Origin: Thermoplasmata archaeon
Lineage (GTDB): Archaea > Thermoplasmatota > Thermoplasmata > Lutacidiplasmatales > UBA184
Length of the DNA: 6,337 bases
Assembly (NCBI GenBank): GCA_030039995.1
Contig: JASHUL010000099.1
Span: 1-6,337 of the forward strand
Reading direction: 5' to 3'
The first letter of the stretch is position 1. Each line of letters starts with the position of its first letter. The notes beneath the pieces are model-generated. The model had not been told where the DNA came from and made no database searches. It was given only the letters and a program-made list of their open reading frames with translations. Below are positions 1 to 5,968 of the stretch, piece by piece. The translations under genes and the position numbers were made by a program.

Positions 1-633
1 CTCCTCGCGTTGCTCTACCCGTCGTTGAAGGGGAGGTCCATCGTCTCGAGTCGGGCGCTGGTCCCGATCTCGACCGGATTCGACGGGACGGTGACGGTGA
101 TGTTCTTCACGACGGCCCCGGATCCGATCGGGCGGCTCGTTCCCGGGTGGGTCATCGTCGGGTCGGCGGCCGTCGTGCGGACCGTCGTGGGGCGGTACTT
201 TCCCGAGCGCTGGTTCGCCTCGGCGATGCGGGCGCGGACGCCGTCGGCCAGCCCGAGGGCGTTCTTCGCGGTCGCGATCGAGTGGCTCCTTTCGTTCCTC
301 GTACCGTTCCAGATCGGGTCCGATCTCGTACCCTGGGCCGGCGCGCTCGTCCTCGGCTTCCTGCTCCCGGGGGGCGCCGTGTTCTACTTCCTCATCACCC
401 GGGCCGGCTGGCGAGAGAACCGTCGTCACCAGGTCGCGTTCGCCCGGGGGCTAGCGACAGCGTTCCTGGTCTGGGACGTGCTCCTCGAACTGCTCGGGGA
501 CACCGGGGTGCTGGCGTTCTCCGTCGTCCTCGTGGGCCTCTGCGTATGGCGGTGGCGGAACCCCGAAGCCCGACCGCTCACCGGGGTTCCGCCGAGCGGG
601 CACCGAGCCGACCGTTCGTCCGCAGCACCTTGA
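1..633 (+). CDS. Polytopic membrane protein of unknown function, 5'-partial
   Basis: I do not recognise this protein. The frame is open from the first base of the window (codons read LLA before the first possible start, TTG at base 10), so the true start probably lies to the left; a TTG start at 10 cannot be excluded. From that TTG, 207 residues are visible. Hydrophobic stretches suggest about five membrane-spanning segments: around residues 25-33 (weak), 45-61, 84-101, 105-129 (rich in Gly, Leu, Phe) and 147-182 (probably two helices split by LLGDTG). Arg-rich loops (FASAMRARTPSASPRA, TRAGWRENRRHQ) are likely cytoplasmic under the positive-inside rule. The tail after residue 185 is polar and Pro/Arg-rich. 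The codons have the strong G/C third-position bias of the neighbouring genes, which supports real coding. Its last 56 bases overlap the end of the convergent toroid gene. No cofactor or catalytic motif is apparent. Confidence 0.72.
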   Translation, partial: LLALLYPSLKGRSIVSSRALVPISTGFDGTVTVMFFTTAPDPIGRLVPGWVIVGSAAVVRTVVGRYFPERWFASAMRARTPSASPRAFFAVAIEWLLSFLVPFQIGSDLVPWAGALVLGFLLPGGAVFYFLITRAGWRENRRHQVAFARGLATAFLVWDVLLELLGDTGVLAFSVVLVGLCVWRWRNPEARPLTGVPPSGHRADRSSAAP

Positions 634-1507
634 GCGAGTCGACGGTCTGCACGCCCCGCCACTCGAACCGGGTGATCGGCGTCCAGATCGGGAACGAGAC
701 CGTCCAGCCTCCGTCGGAGCGCTGACGGTTTTCCAACGCGTCCAGGTGCTCTTCGATCGCTTCGGGAGAGAAGAGCTCGCGCGAGAGGAGGCCGGGTTCG
801 GGCGCGAAGTCGAGCGGCCGGAAGACGTCCCCCCTCGACCGGGGGTTCAACGCGACGACCTTCGGCGACAGGATCTGCGGGCGGAGTCGCTCGAGCGCCG
901 TCCGTGCCCTCGCCCGGTCCGGGCAGTGGTCCAGGAACGAGAGGACAACCCGGAGCTCGTAGGGGTTCACCGTGCGCAGGTCGTCGATCCGCTCCCAGCA
1001 CCAGGCCCCCGCGCGGTCGAGCCAGTCGGACCGAAGCCGGGCCTTGTAGAACGCGGCGGCGATCCCGGCGGTCGGGTTCAACGCCGCAGGAGTCGGGCCC
1101 CGTCCGACCTCCCACCAGGGTGCATGCGGGTAGTCCGAGGCGGAGCGAAAGACGAACGGCACACCCCCCTGCCGAGTCGAAGCGTCGTGCAGGAAGCGCA
1201 CGACCCCTTCGGCCGTGCGGTCGTTCAGTCGGCCGACCTCGTCCAGCAGCCAGACAGCGGTCCAGACAGGAACCGGCTGACTCAACGGACCCCGCAGGTC
1301 CGGCTCGAGCCCGTTGCCAAAGCCCCCGTCGGTGTTCTCGTATCCCGACAGAGCGTGCAGCACCGCCTCGGCGCTCCCGCCTTCGAAGAGATAGGAGAAT
1401 CGGAGCCGCTCCAAGAGGCGGGCGTTCCGGTAGAGGAATTCTCGGGCGCGGGCGAGCCGATCGACCCTCTCGCCGCGTGGGCTCTTCGGTCGGGGTCGCG
1501 GGGCCAT
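578..1507 (-). CDS. Prenyltransferase/squalene-oxidase-fold (alpha/alpha toroid) protein
   Basis: The product is 309 residues, from ATG to TGA. It looks like a stand-alone alpha/alpha-toroid protein of the prenyltransferase/squalene-cyclase superfamily. The best evidence is a repeat-turn motif at residues 56-72 (GYENTDGGFGNGLEPDL), with the Gly-Gly-Phe-Gly turn typical of bacterial and archaeal hypothetical prenyltransferases. A QW-like repeat sits at 262-268 (RQRSDGGW, Q262 and W268). The intervening helices are Leu/Ala-rich, as expected for an alpha barrel. The cyclase DxDD protonation motif is absent, and I see no Zn-ligand set of a protein prenyltransferase beta subunit, so catalytic function is unproven; the fold call is much safer than any reaction. 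No signal peptide is visible, so it should be cytosolic. The first 17 residues are basic. The ATG start is supported by a TATA box centred 27 bases upstream, which implies a leaderless mRNA. The gene converges on the membrane-protein gene and overlaps its end. Confidence 0.8.
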   Translation of the reverse strand: MAPRPRPKSPRGERVDRLARAREFLYRNARLLERLRFSYLFEGGSAEAVLHALSGYENTDGGFGNGLEPDLRGPLSQPVPVWTAVWLLDEVGRLNDRTAEGVVRFLHDASTRQGGVPFVFRSASDYPHAPWWEVGRGPTPAALNPTAGIAAAFYKARLRSDWLDRAGAWCWERIDDLRTVNPYELRVVLSFLDHCPDRARARTALERLRPQILSPKVVALNPRSRGDVFRPLDFAPEPGLLSRELFSPEAIEEHLDALENRQRSDGGWTVSFPIWTPITRFEWRGVQTVDSLKVLRTNGRLGARSAEPR

Positions 1508-1531
1508 GACGCCGCGACCAGCGACCGGCCC

Positions 1532-1537
1532 TTAAAT
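1532..1537 (-). promoter_or_regulatory. Archaeal TATA box for the toroid-protein gene
   Basis: On the minus strand this reads ATTTAA within GCGATTTAAGGGC, an isolated AT-rich island in a very GC-rich background. Its centre lies 27 bases upstream of the ATG at 1507. In archaea transcription starts about 26-27 bases from the TATA centre, so the transcript would begin at or next to the start codon (leaderless). The preceding bases CGCG are only a weak BRE match. Confidence 0.7.
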
Positions 1538-1607
1538 CGCGCCGAGAGTCGCTGAAACACCTGTCTTGACGGCGTCGAGCGCCCGAGCGACCGAGGGGGT
1601 CACCCCA

Positions 1608-2591
1608 TCAACGGTCGACGCCGACACGGCCGAGATATCGGTCGAGGCGGACGAGCGCGGCCTTCAGTTCGTCGAAATCGAGCCCGATGTAGTGGGCCGA
1701 GAGCGCCGGGGACGTATGACCGTACAAGCTCTGGAGGGATACGAGATTCATCCCGGAAGCGTTCGCGAGACGACCGAACGTCCGGCGGAGGTCGTGATGC
1801 GAGACCTTGATCCCCGCACGAGAGAGACCGCTGCGGCGGGCAGCCCGCTGAAGCGCGGCGTCAGCGCCCGACCGCGAGAGCGGGACGACCCGCTCGTCGT
1901 CGTGTCGTCCGAGCACCCACGGCCGTAGCATCGCCGAGACCCGGGACTCGAGCGGGATCGTCCGCCACTTCCCGCCGGCGCGCCCCTTCCCCAGGATGCG
2001 CACGGAACCCTCGCCGGGCAGAATGTCCTTCACCCGGAGCCGAAGCACCTCCACCCGGCGGAGACCGTTGAACCCCTCGAGGGCCACGATCACCCGCTCG
2101 ACCCCACGAGCACCTCGGAACAGGTCGACGAGCTGGTCCTTCGTCAGCCACCGTCGGTGGACGGGGGCGCCCTTCGGGAGCCTCCAGTGGGGAGAGTGGT
2201 CGGCGAGCGGGAGAGCCGCCCATCGGAGGAACTGTCGGAGGGCCTGGAAGTGGATCGCGAACGTGGGGGTCTCCCAGGGCAGCCCGTCGCGAAGGGCGTG
2301 GAGGCAGTCCTCGGTGAAGTCGGCCGGCAGACGAAGTCGGGTCGGACGCCCGACCCTTCGCAGCAGCGCGGGAACGCGTCGTAGTTCCCAACGCATCCGG
2401 CTCAGCCAGGCGTCTCCCACCGCCGATTCCTCCCGCTTCCAACGAAGGAAGGCGTCCACCTGCCGCTCCCAACTCCGAGAGCGGTCGCGCGGGTCTCTCC
2501 CCGACCGACCCCGGGGATGCCCCTCGTCGACGACGGGAGTTGCCCCCGGCGGCCGGCGAACGGATGCGATGAGGGTGCGGGGCCGATCCAC
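1608..2591 (-). CDS. Tyrosine recombinase / phage-type integrase (Xer-like)
   Basis: The product is 327 residues and cuts and rejoins DNA through a 3'-phosphotyrosine intermediate. The catalytic set is complete: R178 in GFNGLRRVEVLRL, K202 in ILGKGRAGGKWRTIPL (24 residues after the Arg, the same spacing as E. coli XerD R148-K172), H266 and R269 in SHHDLRRTF, H292 in LYGHTSPALSAHYIG, and nucleophile Y301 nine residues later. An N-terminal SAM-like DNA-binding domain spans about residues 40-130 (ERQVDAFLRWKREES onward). The first 40 residues are Pro/Arg/Gly-rich and look disordered. The GTG start at 2591 is the first available and has no TATA box near it; the next GTG (codon 45, bases 2457-2459) would cut into the first helix, so I keep the longer form. 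The C-terminus FDELKAALVRLDRYLG is typical of archaeal recombinases. It could be the chromosomal dif recombinase XerA or the integrase of a lost element; no att or dif site was recognised. Confidence 0.9.
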   Translation of the reverse strand: MDRPRTLIASVRRPPGATPVVDEGHPRGRSGRDPRDRSRSWERQVDAFLRWKREESAVGDAWLSRMRWELRRVPALLRRVGRPTRLRLPADFTEDCLHALRDGLPWETPTFAIHFQALRQFLRWAALPLADHSPHWRLPKGAPVHRRWLTKDQLVDLFRGARGVERVIVALEGFNGLRRVEVLRLRVKDILPGEGSVRILGKGRAGGKWRTIPLESRVSAMLRPWVLGRHDDERVVPLSRSGADAALQRAARRSGLSRAGIKVSHHDLRRTFGRLANASGMNLVSLQSLYGHTSPALSAHYIGLDFDELKAALVRLDRYLGRVGVDR

Positions 2592-2680
2592 GAGCGACCG
2601 AGGTTCGCGACCTCGTGACCCGCCTTGTCGCTCGACGCCCCGCCGAACGATGGAACGAGCCGAGGGGCCGCTCCCCGCCG

Positions 2681-4276
2681 CTAGTGCGCGAACCGACGGA
2701 AGAAGCTGTCCGCGTTCCAGGTCGGGCGTTCGGGGTCGTTGGCGACCTTGACCATCATCTCCCCGACCAGGTCCGTGAACTGCGCCGCGGCGACCTCGTC
2801 GACCGGTTGGTCGATGTCGTCCGCGGGCGCGTGGTAACGGTCCCGGAAGAACGCCTGGGAGGTCGCCTCTTCGGGCGAGCCCTTCTGGTAGCCGATCGAC
2901 ACCGCGAGCGACGGCACGCCGGTTTTCACGAAATTGTATTGGTCGCTGCGAATGAACAGCACGCGTTCCGGCTCGTATTCGCTGTGCGTCTCGACCCCGC
3001 GCTCACGGGCGAGCGCGCGGAGCTCGGGACCCAGTGACGACTCCCCGAGCCCCTGCACCTCCACGTACCGCATCGGGAACAGCGGGAGGAACATGTCCAT
3101 GTTCAGGTCCGCGACGATGCGGCCGGAGACGGTCGGGTGATGCGCGAAGTACTCCGAACCGAGGAGTCCTTTCTCTTCCCCCGTGACCGCAAGGAACACG
3201 AGCGAGCGCTTCGGCCGTCGACCGGATCGTTTCAACGACCGTGCGATCTCGATCAACGACGCGACGCCCGACGCGTTGTCCATCGCACCGCTGTACACCC
3301 GGTCGCCGTTGATCGGCTCTCCGATGCCGACATGGTCGAGATGGGCGCTCGCCACGACGTACTCCTCGCGCAGCGCGGGGTCGCTCCCCCGCAGGAGCCC
3401 GACCACGTTCGAGCAACGCGTCCGGGACCGGCGCACCGCGACGTGGGCGCGGAGCCGCGCACCGATCGGGAACCGGGGAAGGGGTCCGGGCCCTCCGAGC
3501 GCCTCCAGGACCGCCGCGGCCGTGTGTCCGCTCCCGGCGAGGAGGAGGTCGAGATGGTGCGGATTGAAGGCGAGGAGGAGCGGCGGCGGGCGCGCCTCCT
3601 CCGGAGTCCCGTCGAGGAGCTCCATCCTCGGAAACAGGAGCCCCGTGGCGAGCCGGGGCCACGGGAGGTCCGGGACCTTCGGATTCGATATCAACACTCC
3701 ACCGACCGCCCCGGCGTTGCGGAGGGTCCGGAAGCGCTCGGCGACGGACTGGTAGTGGGCCTTGAGCGCCCCCGGGATCTCCGACGGTCCCCCCCGAAAC
3801 ACGACGGCGATCTTTCCTCGGAGGTCGAGACCGGCGAGGTCACTGTAGCCGAGTTCCGGGATGTCGAGGCCGTATCCCGCGAATACCGCGTCCGCCTCGA
3901 TGTCGGCGACGGACTGGGAGGTCACGTAGAACTGCGCGTCGTCCCGAAGCTTCACCGGGGTCGTCCGGCCGTCTCGGATCAGGTCGAGGGAGCTCGCGGA
4001 CTCGTCCAGCTGGGAGACCTGGAACTCCGCCCATTGCCGGTAGCCGTCCTCGCCCGCCGGCTCCAGCCCGGCCGCCCGGAACTGTTCCGTGACGTACTGG
4101 GCCGCCCGCTCGTACCCCGAGCTACCCGTATCGCGACCTTCCATCGAGTCGTCGGCGAGCGTGCGGACGTGGGACCACCAGTCTCGGCCGAGGGCCGGCC
4201 AATCGGGTCCGGTCAACGACGACCCCTGGCCCACCCGTCCGGCACGGCCGGAGGGAGGATACGGCGCTCTTAGCAC
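2681..4276 (-). CDS. M28-family zinc aminopeptidase with PA-like insert
   Basis: The product is 531 residues, GTG to TAG, and is a di-zinc exopeptidase of MEROPS family M28 expected to release N-terminal residues from peptides. The metal and catalytic residues are all visible: H312 in SAHLDHVG, bridging D333 in GAMDNASG, catalytic E367 and ligand E368 in TGEEKGLLGS, D394 in DLNMDM, and H482 in RYHAPADD. The substrate-side motif RSDQYNFVKTGVPS at 443-456 is also present. An N-terminal cap (LADDSMEGRDTGSSGYERAAQYVTEQFRAAGLEP, about 40-73) is standard for the family. A PA-like domain fills about 125-280 (FAGYGL, GKIAVVFRGG, AGAVGGVLISNP). Most relatives are secreted, but no signal peptide or lipobox is seen here. 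Alternative starts at codon 15 (GTG) or 21 (TTG) keep the whole domain. The GTG lies 12 bases after the stop of the upstream membrane-protein gene, so the two are probably co-transcribed; an AT-poor CTAAGA at 4268-4273 is too weak to call a promoter. Confidence 0.92.
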   Translation of the reverse strand: MLRAPYPPSGRAGRVGQGSSLTGPDWPALGRDWWSHVRTLADDSMEGRDTGSSGYERAAQYVTEQFRAAGLEPAGEDGYRQWAEFQVSQLDESASSLDLIRDGRTTPVKLRDDAQFYVTSQSVADIEADAVFAGYGLDIPELGYSDLAGLDLRGKIAVVFRGGPSEIPGALKAHYQSVAERFRTLRNAGAVGGVLISNPKVPDLPWPRLATGLLFPRMELLDGTPEEARPPPLLLAFNPHHLDLLLAGSGHTAAAVLEALGGPGPLPRFPIGARLRAHVAVRRSRTRCSNVVGLLRGSDPALREEYVVASAHLDHVGIGEPINGDRVYSGAMDNASGVASLIEIARSLKRSGRRPKRSLVFLAVTGEEKGLLGSEYFAHHPTVSGRIVADLNMDMFLPLFPMRYVEVQGLGESSLGPELRALARERGVETHSEYEPERVLFIRSDQYNFVKTGVPSLAVSIGYQKGSPEEATSQAFFRDRYHAPADDIDQPVDEVAAAQFTDLVGEMMVKVANDPERPTWNADSFFRRFAH

Positions 4277-4288
4277 CGCCGGGCGCCC

Positions 4289-4747
4289 CTACAGGGCGGC
4301 CCCCGGAACGAAGAAGAGCCAGTACGTCACCAACCCCGCCGCGACGACCGACCACCACAGCGCGAGTTCTGTGCGCATCCAGAGCTTATACGAGCGGAAT
4401 CGGAACCGCGACGGGATCCAGTCGGTCCCGGCGACCAGGATGATGTAGACCCCGAAGACCTCGGCCAGGGCGCCCGCGACCAGCATGAACGTCGGGACCC
4501 AGGTCGCTGCTTGGGCGAGTTGCGTGCCGAGGTTGGGGAGAACGTACTCGACGTAGTTCGGTAGCATCCCGTAGAGGACCAGCGGGATGTTCACGAGCAC
4601 GATCGAACTCTGCAGCGCTCGGTGGGCCCGAATGTGTCCGGTCCGTGCGAGGACGAGGCCGCCGATGAGCAGGGCCCCGAGGGCCACCTCGGCCACGGCC
4701 AGCACGTCCGAGATCGCCGGAGCGTCGGCAGGGAAGAGGCTCCCCAT
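4289..4747 (-). CDS. Small four-helix membrane protein, DUF420-like
   Basis: The product is 152 residues, ATG to TAG. Four hydrophobic helices are evident at about residues 14-34, 46-62, 80-105 and 127-147, joined by short charged loops. The pattern resembles DUF420 proteins, small membrane proteins sometimes linked to cytochrome oxidase assembly: a His/Arg loop between helices 1 and 2 (GHIRAHRALQSS, H38 and H42) and a basic segment leading into the last helix (YKLWMRTELALWWSVVAAGLVTYWLFF). The resemblance is by memory of the family shape, not an alignment, and the last loop lacks the His usual in DUF420, so the family name is tentative. No signal peptidase site is seen. It sits between the flavin-barrel gene (17-base gap upstream) and the M28 peptidase (12-base gap downstream), the middle of a likely three-gene operon. 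No oxidase or haem-copper genes are in view to support a role in respiration. Confidence 0.78.
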   Translation of the reverse strand: MGSLFPADAPAISDVLAVAEVALGALLIGGLVLARTGHIRAHRALQSSIVLVNIPLVLYGMLPNYVEYVLPNLGTQLAQAATWVPTFMLVAGALAEVFGVYIILVAGTDWIPSRFRFRSYKLWMRTELALWWSVVAAGLVTYWLFFVPGAAL

Positions 4748-4764
4748 GTTCTCCCGAGCGCCGC

Positions 4765-5256
4765 TCAGAAGTCGTTGGGTGGCACGAGGTCCGCGACCAT
4801 CTTCTGGTCGCTCTTCTTATGCCAGTTCGCCCAGATCGCCCGGACCTCATCCTCCGTGAGTCCGGTGAGGTAGCAGGGCGAGACCAGCGGGGCGGCGGCG
4901 GTCACGTCGATGACGACGATCGCGCGGACGCGTCGGATGTCGGCCCCCTCGGCCTTGTAGTGCTCGACGATCTTCCAATAGAGGTCGCCCGCGCGGAGCA
5001 CCTTCGCGGTGCCGCTGAAACGGTAGCCCTTGCGGACCGCGGGGTCGACGACGTTGACCTCGGTGTGCGGATTCGACTCGAGGTTGCGGATCGTGTGGGG
5101 TGACTCGATGTCGGCGAAGACGAGTCGGTCCCCTTCCCAGACCGTGACCGACCCTTTCGGCGAGACGTTCGGCCGGCCGTCCCCGGAGACGGTCGCGACG
5201 AAGCCCAACCGTTGCTGCCGCACCAGTTGCCGCATGTCGTCGGTGATGACCGGCAT
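4765..5256 (-). CDS. Pyridoxamine 5'-phosphate oxidase-like FMN-binding split-barrel protein
   Basis: The product is 163 residues, ATG to TGA. It matches the PNPOx-like split-beta-barrel family, whose members bind FMN (some F420 or haem) as dimers and reduce or oxidise small molecules. The diagnostic region is residues 17-63: LGFVATVSGDGRPNVSPKG, then strand VWEGDRLVFADIESPHTIRNLESNPHTEVNVVD, with NVSPKG and the PHTIRNL phosphate/flavin-contact segment well kept. YRFSGTAKVL (78-87) is the next barrel strand. The C-terminal extension (131-163) with Trp-rich IWANWHKKSDQ is helical. The size is normal for this family, which is shorter than true PdxH and lacks its PLP-specific tail, so pyridoxal synthesis is unlikely. 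It is the first gene of the likely operon with the DUF420-like and M28 genes, and starts 3-6 bases from a TATA-predicted transcription start. Cytosolic. The substrate cannot be read from the sequence. Confidence 0.9.
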   Translation of the reverse strand: MPVITDDMRQLVRQQRLGFVATVSGDGRPNVSPKGSVTVWEGDRLVFADIESPHTIRNLESNPHTEVNVVDPAVRKGYRFSGTAKVLRAGDLYWKIVEHYKAEGADIRRVRAIVVIDVTAAAPLVSPCYLTGLTEDEVRAIWANWHKKSDQKMVADLVPPNDF

Positions 5257-5284
5257 GGCGCCAGCGTGCCACCCGAGCCCCGGG

Positions 5285-5292
5285 CTTTATGC
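5285..5292 (-). promoter_or_regulatory. Archaeal TATA box for the flavin-barrel/DUF420/M28 operon
   Basis: The minus strand reads GCATAAAG, preceded by ACCAAAC, which resembles a purine-rich BRE. Its centre is about 32 bases before the ATG at 5256, which puts the predicted transcription start about 5 bases before the codon, a nearly leaderless mRNA. It is the only AT-rich island on this side of the divergent spacer. Confidence 0.68.
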
Positions 5293-5350
5293 GTTTGGTA
5301 CAACCGAGCGGGCCCGCCGGGAGAGCGGCTTTCGAGGACCGACCGCTGCA

Positions 5351-5398
5351 CGGCACCGGCGGCGGGCGGAGGTTATGGCGCGACCGGTGCTGGTGCCG
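5351..5398. repeat. Nested inverted repeats flanking the SRPBCC TATA-like box
   Basis: CGGCACC at 5351-5357 is the reverse complement of GGTGCCG at 5392-5398, and GCACCGG at 5353-5359 is the reverse complement of CCGGTGC at 5384-5390. The arms lie on either side of the TATA-like box at 5371-5378, where a dimeric repressor or an alternative stem could act. Seven-base matches in GC-rich DNA can arise by chance. Confidence 0.35.
5371..5378 (+). promoter_or_regulatory. Weak TATA-like box for the SRPBCC gene
   Basis: GGTTATGG is the only AT-containing island before the GTG at 5407. Its centre is about 32 bases upstream, which predicts a start site about 5 bases before the codon. Only four A/T bases occur in the box, so it is a poor TATA match and the call is mainly by position. 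Confidence 0.4.
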
Positions 5399-5406
5399 GC
5401 GACCCC

Positions 5407-5919
5407 GTGACCGACCGCCCGCGTACCCTGCTCGTACGGACCCGTCGGAAGTTCCCGGTTCCGGCGTCGGTCGTCTGGCCCCTCCTCGGCAACTCCAAGA
5501 TGGACCGGTCGAACTCGCTCCTGTTCCGGCTGGGAGTGCCCCAGCCGCTCGAGTGCCGGTTGCCCGCGGGGGAGGGAGTCGGAGCGGAGCGCGAGTGCAT
5601 CTCGGACCAGGGGACGGTACACCAGCGGATCCTCGAATGGATTCCCGACCACCGGCTGTCCTTCCGGATGGAGACGAACGACCTTCCGTCCGCGAAGGGG
5701 ATCGAGGCGATCGAGGACTCGTTCGACCTCGAGCCGACCCGGGACGGCGTCGTGGTGGACCGACGGACCCAGGTCCGGGTCGCCCCCGACTACCCACTGC
5801 GAAAGCGGGTCGAGCTGCGGCTCGGCCTGCAGCAGGTACATCGTTACGTCTTTCGGAACTGGCAGCGGCTCGCGCGGGAATCCATCTCGACGGCCGAGGG
5901 TCGAGGGAAGGGATCGTAG
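5407..5919 (+). CDS. SRPBCC (START/polyketide-cyclase-like) lipid-binding protein
   Basis: The product is 170 residues from a GTG start to TAG. It resembles SRPBCC-superfamily proteins, helix-grip folds with a deep hydrophobic cavity for lipids, polyketides or other hydrophobic ligands. The order of elements fits: first strand TLLVRTRRKFPVPASVVWPLLGN (8-29, the strand-helix opening of the fold), GVGAERECISDQGTVHQRILEWIPDHRLSFRM (57-88, the central strands with the family's 'I.EW.P...L.F' pattern), IEDSFDLEPTRDGVVVDRRTQVRV (102-125), and a long C-terminal helix (about 133-160). The frame stays open upstream to 5212, but that part is low-complexity and overlaps the divergent promoter and the start of the opposite gene, so the GTG at 5407 just before the domain is preferred. 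No membrane segment or catalytic motif is seen; a binding or cyclase role cannot be chosen between. Confidence 0.82.
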   Translation: MTDRPRTLLVRTRRKFPVPASVVWPLLGNSKMDRSNSLLFRLGVPQPLECRLPAGEGVGAERECISDQGTVHQRILEWIPDHRLSFRMETNDLPSAKGIEAIEDSFDLEPTRDGVVVDRRTQVRVAPDYPLRKRVELRLGLQQVHRYVFRNWQRLARESISTAEGRGKGS

Positions 5920-5941
5920 GGCCGCCGACCGCGGAGCGTGC

Positions 5942-5967
5942 CCGTTCGGGGGGAGAACGGAATCCCC
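5942..5967. terminator. Possible hairpin between convergent genes
   Basis: CCGTTC (5942-5947) and GAACGG (5955-5960) form a perfect 6-bp stem with a 7-base G-rich loop. An alternative pairing joins GGGGA in the loop (5950-5954) to TCCCC at 5963-5967. It lies in the 49-base gap between the convergent SRPBCC and methyltransferase genes, where termination is expected. There is no T-run, the usual archaeal signal, so function is doubtful. Confidence 0.3.
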
Positions 5968-5968
5968 C

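Larger units (their letters stand above)
5257..5406. other. Divergent intergenic control region
   Basis: This 150-base spacer separates the minus-strand flavin-barrel gene from the plus-strand SRPBCC gene. It holds one TATA-like box for each direction, about 85 bases apart, and inverted repeats around the plus-strand box. Divergent transcription from a short shared region would allow joint control, but no regulator gene is adjacent. Confidence 0.6.

Noticed and set aside
426..1115. Minus-strand open frame overlapping the ends of the membrane-protein and toroid genes
   Set aside because: It is an out-of-frame shadow, Arg/Pro-rich with no family features.
746..1555. Plus-strand open frame opposite the toroid gene
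   Set aside because: The product is compositionally skewed and motif-free, and lies opposite a gene with recognisable repeats and a promoter.
3137..4273. Long plus-strand open frame (378 codons) opposite the M28 gene
   Set aside because: It is antisense to a clear M28 peptidase with all its catalytic residues; the product is Arg/Glu/Gly-rich with no domain-like pattern, as expected when GC-rich codons are read on the reverse strand.
5212..5406. N-terminal extension of the SRPBCC gene from an upstream start
   Set aside because: It would run through the divergent promoter region and the start of the opposite gene, and the encoded 65 residues are low-complexity; the domain begins right after the GTG at 5407.
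5375..5410. Eleven-residue leader ORF (ATG at 5375) whose TGA overlaps the GTG of the SRPBCC gene
   Set aside because: Its ATG lies inside the TATA-like box, so a transcript starting about 27 bases downstream would not include it; such mini-ORFs are common by chance.
4847..5797. Minus-strand 316-codon open frame across the flavin-barrel and SRPBCC genes
   Set aside because: It covers both genes and the promoter spacer, is Arg/Gly/Pro-rich and has no recognisable motif; both underlying genes have good family evidence.
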